Shown one piece after another: positions 52,080 through 61,132 of a stretch of 64,000 bases of DNA. Each line of letters begins with the position of its first letter. The stretch's first letter is position 1. Under the pieces are notes generated by a model. It was not told where the DNA came from. It saw nothing but the letters and a program-made list of their open reading frames with translations, and made no database searches. Origin of the DNA: Marinobacter changyiensis (GTDB taxonomy: Bacteria > Pseudomonadota > Gammaproteobacteria > Pseudomonadales > Oleiphilaceae); NCBI RefSeq assembly GCF_009193265.1, contig NZ_VZZZ01000004.1, positions 124,001-188,000 of the forward strand. The letters run 5' to 3'. The translations under genes and the position numbers were made by a program.

Positions 52080-52826
52080 CTAGGCTGATGTGAGCCTGGC
52101 CATAAGGTTTGACCAGGCAATGGGGAGATGTCGCTCCAACGCCCTGAGCCGCGGGTCATCGGCGGCAAGCGGTTCGAAGTATTGTTTACAGGCGAACAGA
52201 ACGTAGTTGTTAGTCTTGCTTTTGAAAAGCAACACGCAGGCGAAGAGTCGGCGAATGTGGGCAAACAGGCGGCCGTCGAGGGTTGGCATTCTGTGGTAGT
52301 TAATCGCCAGCCAGCCCTCGGGGCTCAGTACACGTTCGCATTCGTCGATGAATCGGCGCTGTGACTGGGCCGGACTCATGCGGTCCGCCCCGTACAGGTC
52401 GGTCAGAATGAGATCGGTACTTGCGGTCGGAGTGTCTCGGAGGGTGGGTCGGGCGTCTGCAATAGTCAGCCGGATTTTGTCTGCTTCTGGCAGGTTGAAA
52501 AAACGCCGGGCGACCTCGGCGACCTGCTGGCGTAGCTCCACGGCGTGGAGTTCGCATTCCGGAAGCAAATGGTGCAGCGCTCCTACCAATACCCCTCCGC
52601 CCAACCCCAGAATGGTTGCCCGCCGAGGCAGGCTGAAGGCAATAGGCAGCAGCATCGCCCGGTTGTATTCGTGCACTGGCAAATAGGATTTGCTGCGGGC
52701 AATTTTGCTTTGCTCGAAGATCGAATCGAAGCTCAGGATCCGGTGTTTGCCGTGGTCAAGCACCAGGATATTGCCGAGGGCGTCTTCGGTTTGATGGATT
52801 ACGGTGCCACGGAGGCGCAAACTCAT
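52080..52826 (-). CDS. spermidine synthase-like methyltransferase-fold protein
   Basis: A 248-residue protein with a Rossmann fold. The SAM/dcSAM-binding loop is ILGLGGGVLVGALHHLLP, followed by LHAVELRQQ, and LILTDLYGADRM is the catalytic-strand region. It resembles the spermidine synthase superfamily, but aminopropyltransferase activity is not certain. The start at 52826 is chosen because the upstream extension has no family resemblance. It converges with the hydrolase gene. Confidence 0.8.
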   Translation of the reverse strand: MSLRLRGTVIHQTEDALGNILVLDHGKHRILSFDSIFEQSKIARSKSYLPVHEYNRAMLLPIAFSLPRRATILGLGGGVLVGALHHLLPECELHAVELRQQVAEVARRFFNLPEADKIRLTIADARPTLRDTPTASTDLILTDLYGADRMSPAQSQRRFIDECERVLSPEGWLAINYHRMPTLDGRLFAHIRRLFACVLLFKSKTNNYVLFACKQYFEPLAADDPRLRALERHLPIAWSNLMARLTSA

Positions 52827-53048
52827 TTGTAGTTGCCCTGATTTTCCAATGGTTGTTGCTGTTTCGTGAAGTTTACATGAGCAGGTGCCCGATATCCTCC
52901 GTCGAACGATCATGCGCTGATTCCAGAAAGGACCGTGCCTGAAACTTCTGAACGATAAGAATACATCGTTCGTACTGTATAGCCGGAGCTGTCTTACATG
53001 TTGCAATGCGCCAGACAGTGTTCACCCATTCATTCAGGAGTACCCACA

Positions 53049-53654
53049 ATGACAACCGCTGCCAAAACCCTGAGAGATATTTCCGGACTGGGACAGCATC
53101 AACCGGCCCCGCTGACTGAGTCCGCGCTGATCTTGATTGACTGCCAGAATACATACCGCCGCGGCATCATGCAGTTGACGGGCGTTGAGGAAGCGCTCGC
53201 TGAAGCAAAGAAATTGCTTGAACTGGCGCGCCAGAACGATGTACCGGTATTTCACATTCGTCATGATGGTGGTGAGGGCAGCCCCTATGATCTTACTGAT
53301 GACCTGGGTGCAATCTCCGAGGAAGTGGCACCGGTCGGGGACGAACCGGTAATCACGAAAAACGTACCCAACTCGTTCGTTGGAACGGATCTGGATGCGC
53401 AATTGAAAGCCCTCGGTATCAAAAACATTGTGCTGGCCGGCTTCATGACCCACATGTGCGTAAATTCCACCGCCCATGGGGGATTTAATCTGGGATACGC
53501 GCCAACCGTGGTGGCCAGCGCGACGGCCACCCGTCCGCTGGCAACTGCAAGTGGACGGGTGCTGAGTGCCCAGGATGTTCACGACGGCGCGCTGGCATCG
53601 ACACGTGACCTCTATGCGGCTGTAGTAGAGACCGTTGACGACCTCAAAATCTGA
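53049..53654 (+). CDS. isochorismatase family cysteine hydrolase
   Basis: A 201-residue hydrolase. The catalytic Asp is in LILIDCQNTYRRG, the Lys in VITKNVPNSFVGT, and the Cys in LAGFMTHMCVNSTAHG, giving the Asp-Lys-Cys triad of the isochorismatase/nicotinamidase family. GGAG lies upstream of the ATG at 53049. The substrate is unknown. Confidence 0.88.
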   Translation: MTTAAKTLRDISGLGQHQPAPLTESALILIDCQNTYRRGIMQLTGVEEALAEAKKLLELARQNDVPVFHIRHDGGEGSPYDLTDDLGAISEEVAPVGDEPVITKNVPNSFVGTDLDAQLKALGIKNIVLAGFMTHMCVNSTAHGGFNLGYAPTVVASATATRPLATASGRVLSAQDVHDGALASTRDLYAAVVETVDDLKI

Positions 53655-53772
53655 CCGTTCCTGGCCTTGACACTTTCAAGCCCTGCCAATCTACCAATCC
53701 GGCCCTCACTTGAGAGACATCTTCCGACACTGGCCGTAAGATAAAGTGGCTAAACAACAAGAGGGCAGGGCC

Positions 53773-54747
53773 ATGATAGCAAAGCAATGGATATGGGCGC
53801 TTGGAATTGCAGGTTCCCTGACAATGACCGGGGCAACTGCAGCGGAGGGCTTGGTGACGGTAACGCCTATTGGTGGGCAGGATGGAGAATTCTGTGCCCG
53901 GGATAGAGCGCTGGTGTTTGAAGATCCGAATGGTACCCGTATTTTGTACGATGCCGGACGTACGGTGGCTGGGCCCGATGACCCGCGGCTTGGCAACATC
54001 GATATTGTGTTGGTATCCCACGTACACGGTGACCATGTCGGTGACCAGCATATTCCCGCAGCGAACGCCGGCAGTTGCGCCTCCGCGGACTCTTCCGTGG
54101 ATGCGATGCCGAATTCTAACTCCGTCAACATCGCCGTAAAAAAAGGCGCCAAGATGGTCACCGGTAGCGATATGCCCGCTTTCTTTGCGAACAAGATGCA
54201 GGCGGCCGGAGGCGATAGCTCGGATTCAGTACTGGTCAGGTTTGGCGGACTTGTCACAATGGGGGGAGTCGAGATCACCACGGTACCGGCAACCCACAGT
54301 AATGGTCTCGGGGCGGGGTTCATCACCGGCCCGCTTGCCGAGTACCTGAAAGGCTCCGGTCTGAGTGCATCCGTTGGGCCACCAACCGGCTACGTACTGA
54401 AATTCACCAATGGCCTTGTCGTTTATCTGTCGGGGGACACAGGCATCACCGCAGAGCAGGAGTTGGTTGTTAAGGATTACTACGGGGCCAACCTGGCAGT
54501 GATTAACATCGGCAACACCTTTACCACTGGCCCGAATGAAGCTGCTTACGTGATCAACGAGCTTGTGCAGCCGAAATCGGTTATTGCGTCCCATGCCAAC
54601 GAAGTTGCCACCAAGGACGGTAAAGTGGTGACTGGTACCAAAACCGAGGCCTTTATCAAGGCAACCAATGTTCCGGTTCATGTGCCTTTAAGCGGTGTCA
54701 CCATGTCATTTGACGGTGAGGCGAGCTGCACGAAGGGCTGTTCCTGA
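53773..54747 (+). CDS. exported metallo-beta-lactamase-fold hydrolase
   Basis: A 324-residue protein with a Sec signal peptide (WALGIAGSLTMTGATAA). The zinc motif is SHVHGDHVGD (HxHxDH), with further ligands in VPATHSNGLG, YLSGDTGITAEQ and ASHANEVATK. The ATG at 53773 has GAGGG upstream. The substrate is unknown. A hairpin that terminates the opposite strand follows its stop. Confidence 0.87.
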   Translation: MIAKQWIWALGIAGSLTMTGATAAEGLVTVTPIGGQDGEFCARDRALVFEDPNGTRILYDAGRTVAGPDDPRLGNIDIVLVSHVHGDHVGDQHIPAANAGSCASADSSVDAMPNSNSVNIAVKKGAKMVTGSDMPAFFANKMQAAGGDSSDSVLVRFGGLVTMGGVEITTVPATHSNGLGAGFITGPLAEYLKGSGLSASVGPPTGYVLKFTNGLVVYLSGDTGITAEQELVVKDYYGANLAVINIGNTFTTGPNEAAYVINELVQPKSVIASHANEVATKDGKVVTGTKTEAFIKATNVPVHVPLSGVTMSFDGEASCTKGCS

Positions 54748-54769
54748 TAGTGTCGTGGTGGAAAATAAA

Positions 54770-54796
54770 AAAGGGGTGCCTGATGGGCACCCCTTT
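54770..54796 (-). terminator. rho-independent terminator after nrdJb
   Basis: A perfect 11-bp stem (AAAGGGGTGCC paired with GGCACCCCTTT) with a five-base loop. On the minus strand it is followed by T-rich sequence, so it ends the nrdJa-nrdJb transcript. It may also stop the plus-strand gene that precedes it. Confidence 0.8.
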
Positions 54797-54829
54797 GAAA
54801 TCAACACCAATTCGAACCTCAGCAAACGC

Positions 54830-55525
54830 TTATCCGCACTTGCTGTCACCGCATGAGAGGCATGTTGCGCAGCCGTCCATCACGATGACGGCTTTGGTGC
54901 TGCACTTGCCGCACATGGAGGCGTTGGGTGGGAAATCACCGACGGTGTCATCGTTATTCGCAGCGGCCTTGCTGGCTTCAAACTCCGCACGCTTCTCAGC
55001 GAGAATACGCTTGGTGACCTCGCTCATTTCTTCACTTTCGATCAACCCGATGGCCTTCAGGTGCTTTTCAATAACAGCGCCAATTTCCGCCACCAGGGAG
55101 GGCATGAAGACACCGCCTTTTTTGAAGTAGCCGCCGTTGGGATCGTATACGGACCGCAACTCTTCCACCAGGAAAGTGACATCACCGCCTTTGCGGAACA
55201 CCGCGGAAATAACCCGTGTAAGGGCGATCACCCACTGGAAGTGTTCCATCGATTTGGAGTTGATGAACACCTCATAAGGCTGACGGCTCTCGTGATCGGT
55301 GTCCTCGTTGAGCAAGATGTCATTGATGGTGATATACATCGCATGTTCGGCAATCGGTGGCTTGATCTTGTAGGTGGTGCCCAACAAGAAATCCGGCCGT
55401 TCGATGTACTCGTTCATTTTTACCGGCGAGGGCACCGCAGCGATCGGCTCCGCGAGTTTTTCGTCTGCTTTGTCGGCTTTGACCACCCGGTAGCCGACGA
55501 TTTTATTGCTGATTTTAACGGTCAT
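54830..55525 (-). CDS. nrdJb: B12-dependent ribonucleotide reductase, NrdJb subunit
   Basis: A 231-residue protein corresponding to the C-terminal part of class II ribonucleotide reductase. It contains the TSCPD-like region (RQPYEVFINSKSMEHFQWV) and ends in a cysteine cluster CGKCSTKAVIVMDGCATC. In Pseudomonas this part is encoded as a separate gene, as here. It lies 28 bases after nrdJa in the same transcript. Confidence 0.9.
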   Translation of the reverse strand: MTVKISNKIVGYRVVKADKADEKLAEPIAAVPSPVKMNEYIERPDFLLGTTYKIKPPIAEHAMYITINDILLNEDTDHESRQPYEVFINSKSMEHFQWVIALTRVISAVFRKGGDVTFLVEELRSVYDPNGGYFKKGGVFMPSLVAEIGAVIEKHLKAIGLIESEEMSEVTKRILAEKRAEFEASKAAANNDDTVGDFPPNASMCGKCSTKAVIVMDGCATCLSCGDSKCG

Positions 55526-55553
55526 GTTCGTTGTCCTGTGTCGGTTTTCCGGT

Positions 55554-57692
55554 TCAATACTTTCCGTATGTGCCTTCTTTCAAAGCGTCAAACAGGTTGG
55601 CGGCATTGTGAATCTCGCCGTCATACTCCACCTGCTCGTTTCCTTTCAGCGTGATTTTGCTGCCATCATCCAGGGTGAACTCATACAGCGTATTTTCCAG
55701 ATCTGATTCTTTTACCAGTACACCCTGGAACGCTTCAGGGTTGAAGCGGAATGTGGTGCAGCCCTTCAGACCCTGCTCGTAGGCATACATGTAAATGTTT
55801 TTGAAGTCCGGGTACGCGAAGTCCGTAGGCACGTTGGCTGTTTTGGAGATGGATGAATCTACCCACTTTTGCGCGGCGGCCTGTATGTCCACGTGCTGGT
55901 CCGGCGATACATCATCGGAAGTTGTGAAATACTCCGGCAGACGGGTGCCTTCATCGGTTGAGAACGGCATGGCGCCGGTATTCACCAGATGCCGATAGGC
56001 CAGCAGCTCATAGGAAAACACGTCCACTTTTTCCTTGGTCTTGCGGCCTTCCCGGATAATGTTGCGGGCATAATGATGAGAGAAGCTGGGTTCGATCCCG
56101 TTGCTGGCATTGTTTGCCAGAGACAGACTGATGGTGCCGGTCGGGGCAATGGAGGTGTGGTGGGTGAACCGACCACCTTGCTCTGCCAGGGCGGCAACCA
56201 GCTCCGGCTCAACGTCTGCAATACGTTCCATGTAACGGCTGTATTTTGCGTGCAGTATCCGGCCTTTGACCCTGTCACCCATAGTGTAGCCATCTGCTTT
56301 GAGTTTCGGGCACTTGGACAGCATTTTTGGCGTAATTTCGAACTCATCATTCATGATGGGCGCGGGGCCTTTTTCGCCTGCAAGAGCAAGTGACTGGCGC
56401 CAGCCTTCCACTGCCATTTCCCGAACTACTTCTTCAGTAAACGTTACCGACTCTTCCGAACCATAAGGCATGCGCAGCATAGCCAGAGTTGAACCCAGAC
56501 CCAGGATGCCCATGCCATGGCGGCGTTTGTAATTGATTTCGTGGCGCTGTTCTTCCAGCGGCAGGCCGTTTATCTCCACCACGTTATCCAGCATACGGGT
56601 GAAAATAGCGACAACCTTGCGGTATTTCTCGTAGTTGAAGCTCGCCTTGTCGGTGAACGGGTTGTCCACAAAATTGGTCAGGTTGACGGAGCCGAGCAGG
56701 CAGCTGCCGTAGGGTGGTAGCGGCTGTTCACCACATGGGTTAGTGGCGCGGATGTCTTCACAGAACCAGTTGTTGTTCATCTGATTGACCTTGTCAATCA
56801 GGATGAAACCGGGCTCGGCATAGTCATAGGTAGCCGTCATGATGCTGTCCCAGATGAACTGGGCCTTAAGCGTGCGATAGATACGGCAGGCGACCTTGCC
56901 TTCCTCGTCGGTGACATAACCGGTCTGAATCGGAAAGTCCCGGTAAACGAACAGGCTGCCGTCAGTCAGGTCGAGCTGTTCCTCGGCCACTTCTTTCTGG
57001 GTGACAGGGAAGGACAACTGCCAGTCCCCGTCATTCCTGACCGCTTCAATAAAATCTTCAGTGATCAACAAAGACAGATTGAACTGGCGCAGACGCCCGT
57101 CTTCACGCTTGGCCTGAATAAAGTCCAGTACATCCGGATGGTGCACATCAAAGGTCGCCATCTGGGCGCCACGGCGGCCACCGGCAGAGGATACGGTGAA
57201 ACACATCCGATCAAAAATATCCATGAACGACAGTGGGCCGGAAGTTGTCGCTCCGGCGCCTGCGACATAAGCGCCCCGGGGGCGCAGGGTAGAGAATTCG
57301 TAACCGATACCACAGCCGGCTTTTAGTGTCAGGCCTGCTTCATGGTTTTTCTCGAGAATGTCGTTCATCGAGTCATTGATGCTGCCGGACACGGTGCAGT
57401 TGATAGTCGATGTAGCCGGTTTGTGAGCTTCTGCACCGGCATTGGAAATAATGCGGCCAGCCGGAATGGCGCCATTTTTGAGGGCCCAGACAAAATCTTT
57501 CATGTACCTGGCGCGATCTGCTTTCGCCTCAACCTGGGACAGGGCAACGGCGACGCGTTCGTAGGTCGCCTCAATGGTTGCGTCTACAGGTTCGCCAGTT
57601 TTTGTTTTCAACTGGTATTTGCTGTTCCAGATATCCAGCGATGCGTCCTGCATGGGAATCGTTGTTGTCAGTGCCTTTGCCTTAGCGTTCAT
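55554..57692 (-). CDS. nrdJa: B12-dependent ribonucleotide reductase, NrdJa subunit
   Basis: A 712-residue class II ribonucleotide reductase large subunit. The active-site NPCGEQPLPPYGSCLLG includes the Cys-x-Glu of the thiyl radical centre. It makes deoxyribonucleotides using adenosylcobalamin. The start at 57692 (MNAKAKALTT) has a GAGGGTGG ribosome site; the frame opens earlier at 57785. The C-terminal part lies in a second gene, nrdJb. Confidence 0.92.
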   Translation of the reverse strand: MNAKAKALTTTIPMQDASLDIWNSKYQLKTKTGEPVDATIEATYERVAVALSQVEAKADRARYMKDFVWALKNGAIPAGRIISNAGAEAHKPATSTINCTVSGSINDSMNDILEKNHEAGLTLKAGCGIGYEFSTLRPRGAYVAGAGATTSGPLSFMDIFDRMCFTVSSAGGRRGAQMATFDVHHPDVLDFIQAKREDGRLRQFNLSLLITEDFIEAVRNDGDWQLSFPVTQKEVAEEQLDLTDGSLFVYRDFPIQTGYVTDEEGKVACRIYRTLKAQFIWDSIMTATYDYAEPGFILIDKVNQMNNNWFCEDIRATNPCGEQPLPPYGSCLLGSVNLTNFVDNPFTDKASFNYEKYRKVVAIFTRMLDNVVEINGLPLEEQRHEINYKRRHGMGILGLGSTLAMLRMPYGSEESVTFTEEVVREMAVEGWRQSLALAGEKGPAPIMNDEFEITPKMLSKCPKLKADGYTMGDRVKGRILHAKYSRYMERIADVEPELVAALAEQGGRFTHHTSIAPTGTISLSLANNASNGIEPSFSHHYARNIIREGRKTKEKVDVFSYELLAYRHLVNTGAMPFSTDEGTRLPEYFTTSDDVSPDQHVDIQAAAQKWVDSSISKTANVPTDFAYPDFKNIYMYAYEQGLKGCTTFRFNPEAFQGVLVKESDLENTLYEFTLDDGSKITLKGNEQVEYDGEIHNAANLFDALKEGTYGKY

Positions 57693-58115
57693 TGCCACCC
57701 TCGGGATTTCAGATGTTGCTGATGAACGACGCTGCGCTTGAGCCGGCGTCATCCTCCTAGAATATGTTAGTTGTCCAGTGACCACTACATCTGGTGTGTC
57801 AGGAGATGCAGGTCAATCCTGAAAGCCAATCGGTTTAAAGCGTTTGAGCCGCCCGGAAAGGGTCACTGGAGGCGCCTGAGTATAGCCCTTAAACGCGTTG
57901 TTATTATTTGGTCGTTTTTCGCTCAAAACCCAATATATCGGCGTCAGTCGTTCGAGTATAACAGGATATTGTGGTCTGTGAAGATGAGGGGAACTATCAG
58001 GATGGCTGGTTTCTGTAAGGAGAATCAATTGAAACTGACTTGAAATATCCATCAAGCTCGTCGAGCAGCGGGTTTCAGGGGCTTGCACGACAACACAACA
58101 TGTAGGGGTTGGGTG
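57693..58115. other. nrdJ upstream region
   Basis: A 423-base region with no convincing gene. I looked for a cobalamin riboswitch (GCCACTG box) on the minus strand and saw none. A candidate NrdR site is listed separately. Confidence 0.5.
57782..57797. promoter_or_regulatory. candidate NrdR box upstream of nrdJa
   Basis: On the minus strand ACACCAGATGTAGTGG matches the NrdR consensus ACACwATATATwGTGT at about 12 of 16 positions. A partner site about 31 bases away was not found, so the call is weak. Confidence 0.25.
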
Positions 58116-58910
58116 CTATCCCAGCAGCAGACTGTCATCGGTAATCTCGAGTCCCCGTTGTTTCTCGAAAAGATCCAACAGATCTTTAACCTCCAGACCT
58201 TTTCGGTCCTCTCCGGCGATATCGAAGACCACTTCTCCCTGATGCAGCATAACCGTCCTTGTGCCCACCTCCAGAGCCTGTTTCATGCTGTGGGTGACCA
58301 TTAGCGCAGTAAGGCTTTGTTGCTCGATGATGTTGGTGGTCAGTGCCAGAACAAAGCGAGCCGTTTTAGGATCGAGAGCGGCGGTATGCTCGTCTAGCAG
58401 CAAAATGCTTGAAGGCGTCATGCTCGCCATCAACAGGCTGACCGCTTGCCGCTGGCCACCCGATAAAAGTCCCATTTTGTCCCCTAGCCGGTCTTCCAAC
58501 CCAAGGCCCAGTGAGGCCAGGCTGCTGCGAAACTGATCGGTATAACGGGCCTTTACTGCCGCTGACAACCCGCGACGTTGACCGCGTTTTATTGCTAACG
58601 CCAGATTTTCGTCAATGGTCAGATCCTCACAGGTGCCGGCCAAAGGGTCCTGAAACACCCTCGCTACCCGGCTCGCCCGTTTGTGGGTTGGCAGACGGGT
58701 AACGTCTTGCCCATCGACCACAATAGAACCGCTGTCTACCAGCACCTCTCCGGCCAGGGCGTTCAGAAATGTGGATTTGCCCGCGCCATTGCTGCCGATT
58801 ACAGTGACAAATTCGCCCTGGTTAACTGTCAGGCTCATACCTCTGAGGGCAGGGTTCTCCAGCGGTGTGCCCTGGCCGAAGGTGAGCCTCAGATTTTTTG
58901 CGGTGATCAT
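58116..58910 (-). CDS. ABC transporter ATP-binding protein (COG1101-like)
   Basis: A 264-residue ABC ATPase with Walker A GSNGAGKST, signature LSGGQRQAVSLL and Walker B ILLLDEHTAALD. The sequence, with the DEHTAALD variant, matches the ATPase of the uncharacterised importers related to TrpXYZ. It is the last gene of a three-gene operon: solute-binding protein, permease, ATPase. Confidence 0.9.
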   Translation of the reverse strand: MITAKNLRLTFGQGTPLENPALRGMSLTVNQGEFVTVIGSNGAGKSTFLNALAGEVLVDSGSIVVDGQDVTRLPTHKRASRVARVFQDPLAGTCEDLTIDENLALAIKRGQRRGLSAAVKARYTDQFRSSLASLGLGLEDRLGDKMGLLSGGQRQAVSLLMASMTPSSILLLDEHTAALDPKTARFVLALTTNIIEQQSLTALMVTHSMKQALEVGTRTVMLHQGEVVFDIAGEDRKGLEVKDLLDLFEKQRGLEITDDSLLLG

Positions 58911-58919
58911 CGCTTTTCC

Positions 58920-59822
58920 TTATTGGCTGCGGCGGGCGAAGTAGGCCCGGACGGAGGCTTTAGAGCCGGGTAATACGATGGCGAGGGTCACCAATACCGC
59001 TGTAACCAGGTTCAGATCCTGGGCTTTCAGACCAATGAAGTCGGCGTTCAGCGCAAAGGCGATGGCGAGGCGGTAAAGGATAGCGCCGACGATACAGGCG
59101 ACAAGGGCAAGTAACACCGTACGGGGGGTGACCACGGCTTCGCCACCGATCAGTGACGCCAATCCGATCACGATAACCCCGACGCCCATGGTTACATCTG
59201 CTGCGCCCTGGCTCTGGGCGAACAGGGCGCCTGCCAGCCCCACCAGCCCGTTAGACAGCGCGACCCCGAGTATCACCATGGCACCCGTTGCAATGCCCTG
59301 GGCTCGGGCCATTCTGGGGTTGGCTCCGGTGGCCCGCATGGCGAGGCCGGTTTCTGATTTCATGAAGCGCCACAACAGCACCAGCGCAATCATTGCGATG
59401 ATGAAAAACAGCAGCACCGGCACCTGCTGATAGGCAAGCCCCAACTCGTACCAGGGAGTTAATACGGTCTCCTCTGAAAGCAGCGCAATGTTCGGCCGGC
59501 CCATAATACGCAAGTTTATGGAGTACAGAGCGATCATGGTCAGGATCGAAGCCAGCAAATTCAGAATTTTGAGCTTGACGTTGAGCAACGCGGTTACTGC
59601 GCCAGCTCCCATGCCGGCGAGAACAGCGGCGCCGGTAGCAACCCATGGGTTGATGCCATCGATAATGAGAACAGCGGCAACGGCCGCGCCAAGGGGAAAA
59701 CTGCCGTCCACGGTGAGGTCCGGAAAGTGGAGCACACGAAACGAAAGATAAATCCCGAACGCGACCAGGCCATAGATCAGACCGGTCTCAATGGCGCCGT
59801 AAAGCGCTATTTCACTAAGCAT
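58920..59822 (-). CDS. ABC transporter permease (COG4120-like)
   Basis: A 300-residue permease with eight or so membrane segments. The FRVLHFPDLTVDGSFPLGAA segment and GANPRMARAQGIATGA match the permeases that work with COG2984 binding proteins. The gene ends nine bases before the ATPase gene starts. Confidence 0.9.
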   Translation of the reverse strand: MLSEIALYGAIETGLIYGLVAFGIYLSFRVLHFPDLTVDGSFPLGAAVAAVLIIDGINPWVATGAAVLAGMGAGAVTALLNVKLKILNLLASILTMIALYSINLRIMGRPNIALLSEETVLTPWYELGLAYQQVPVLLFFIIAMIALVLLWRFMKSETGLAMRATGANPRMARAQGIATGAMVILGVALSNGLVGLAGALFAQSQGAADVTMGVGVIVIGLASLIGGEAVVTPRTVLLALVACIVGAILYRLAIAFALNADFIGLKAQDLNLVTAVLVTLAIVLPGSKASVRAYFARRSQ

Positions 59823-59898
59823 GTTGAGGGCTTCTGGTTATGGGAGTGAACGGGGCAGGGACTGGTGTCCGCTGCCCGATTGCTACCTGTGATCAATA

Positions 59899-60879
59899 CT
59901 AGCGACGGGCAGCGCCATCGACGATTGCTTCTGCTTCGGCCAGGACATCGGCCGGTATCGTAATGCCCATACGCCCGGCGGCATCCGGATTGACGAACAG
60001 AGACAACTTTTCGACGCCTTCAACCGGCAGCGTACCGGGTGCGGCACCCTCAAGAATCCTGGCAACCATGGCGCCGGTTTGGCGACCGACGTCGTAGTAA
60101 TCGAAGCCGAGGGCCGCGACCGCGCCCCGGGAAACTGTCGCAGTATCCGCCGCAAATACCGGAATTTTGGCCCGTTCTCCTACTGAAATAACGGCTTCGA
60201 CAGCACTGATAACGGTGTTATCAGTGGTGAGATAGATCGCATCTACCTTGTCAGTCAGGGAGCGCGCAGCGCCGAGAACTTCGGAGGTTTTAGTTGCTGC
60301 GGCCTTGACCAGCTTGATCTCCCGGCTCTCGAGTTCGATTTCCAGAGCCTCCACCAGAGCAACTGCGTTGGCTTCACCCGGGTTATAAACCGTTCCGATA
60401 CGTTTCGCGTTGGGGACCATGCGAAGCAGCATGTCCATGTGCTGTGCCAAGGGCAGCATATCAGTCACGCCAGTAATGTTGGCTCCGGGGCTCTCGAGAC
60501 TGGCAACCAGCTTGGCGTCGACAGGGTCCGTTACCGCGGAAAACACCACGGGGATATTGCGGGCAGCAGCGGCCACGGTCTGGGCGGATGGCGTGGCGAT
60601 AGCGACAATGATATCGGCGCCCTCTCCGATAAACTTGCGGGCAATCTGTGCGGCAATGCCAGTGTTGCCCTGAGCTGTTTCGAACATCATCCGGACCGTT
60701 TCGCCATCCGTAAAGCCGCGTTCCGAAAGTTCATCCTTGATGCCCTGATGGACAGCATCCAGGGCGGGATGCTCGACAATCTGGGTAACCGCAATCAGCC
60801 GCGGTTCTTCGGCCTGAGTCGCAGTCATGCTGAACATAAGCAGGACACCGATGAATGCATGCATCACGATGTTGGCCAT
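59899..60879 (-). CDS. ABC transporter substrate-binding protein (COG2984-like)
   Basis: A 326-residue periplasmic protein with a signal peptide ending at MTATQA. The mature part has VAAAARNIPVVFSAVTDPVD and LGFDYYDVGRQTGAMVARIL, typical of the TrpX-like ABC binding proteins, which may take up aromatic amino acids in some bacteria. It is the first gene of the importer operon. Confidence 0.9.
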   Translation of the reverse strand: MANIVMHAFIGVLLMFSMTATQAEEPRLIAVTQIVEHPALDAVHQGIKDELSERGFTDGETVRMMFETAQGNTGIAAQIARKFIGEGADIIVAIATPSAQTVAAAARNIPVVFSAVTDPVDAKLVASLESPGANITGVTDMLPLAQHMDMLLRMVPNAKRIGTVYNPGEANAVALVEALEIELESREIKLVKAAATKTSEVLGAARSLTDKVDAIYLTTDNTVISAVEAVISVGERAKIPVFAADTATVSRGAVAALGFDYYDVGRQTGAMVARILEGAAPGTLPVEGVEKLSLFVNPDAAGRMGITIPADVLAEAEAIVDGAARR

Positions 60880-61060
60880 AAATCAGTCTCCGGAAGGTGA
60901 GTCAGTTCAAAGCGCGCAAGTTTATCACAGGGATGGGGCGCATGCCTCGCCGGAGCTACCCAGGTCTGCTGCCGCACTCCACTATTTTACGTGCCATAAA
61001 CTGCCCGAAAAATTGCGGTTTATATGGAGTCAGTAGATATGGTTCTGGTTGCGTCACATT

Positions 61061-61088
61061 TTGACGACAACGTGTGTGATGAAATAAT
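61061..61088 (+). promoter_or_regulatory. candidate promoter of the acyl-CoA synthetase gene
   Basis: TTGACG and AATAAT are separated by 16 bases about 45 bases before the start codon. Five of six bases match the consensus in each element. Confidence 0.45.
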
Positions 61089-61132
61089 CTTCAGGAACGT
61101 ATCGGCCAAAAAATACAAACAAAGGAAGGTCC

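Noticed and set aside
57771..58043. A 90-codon plus-strand frame upstream of nrdJa
   Set aside because: No family resemblance, no ribosome site and poor codon bias; it overlaps the nrdJ leader.
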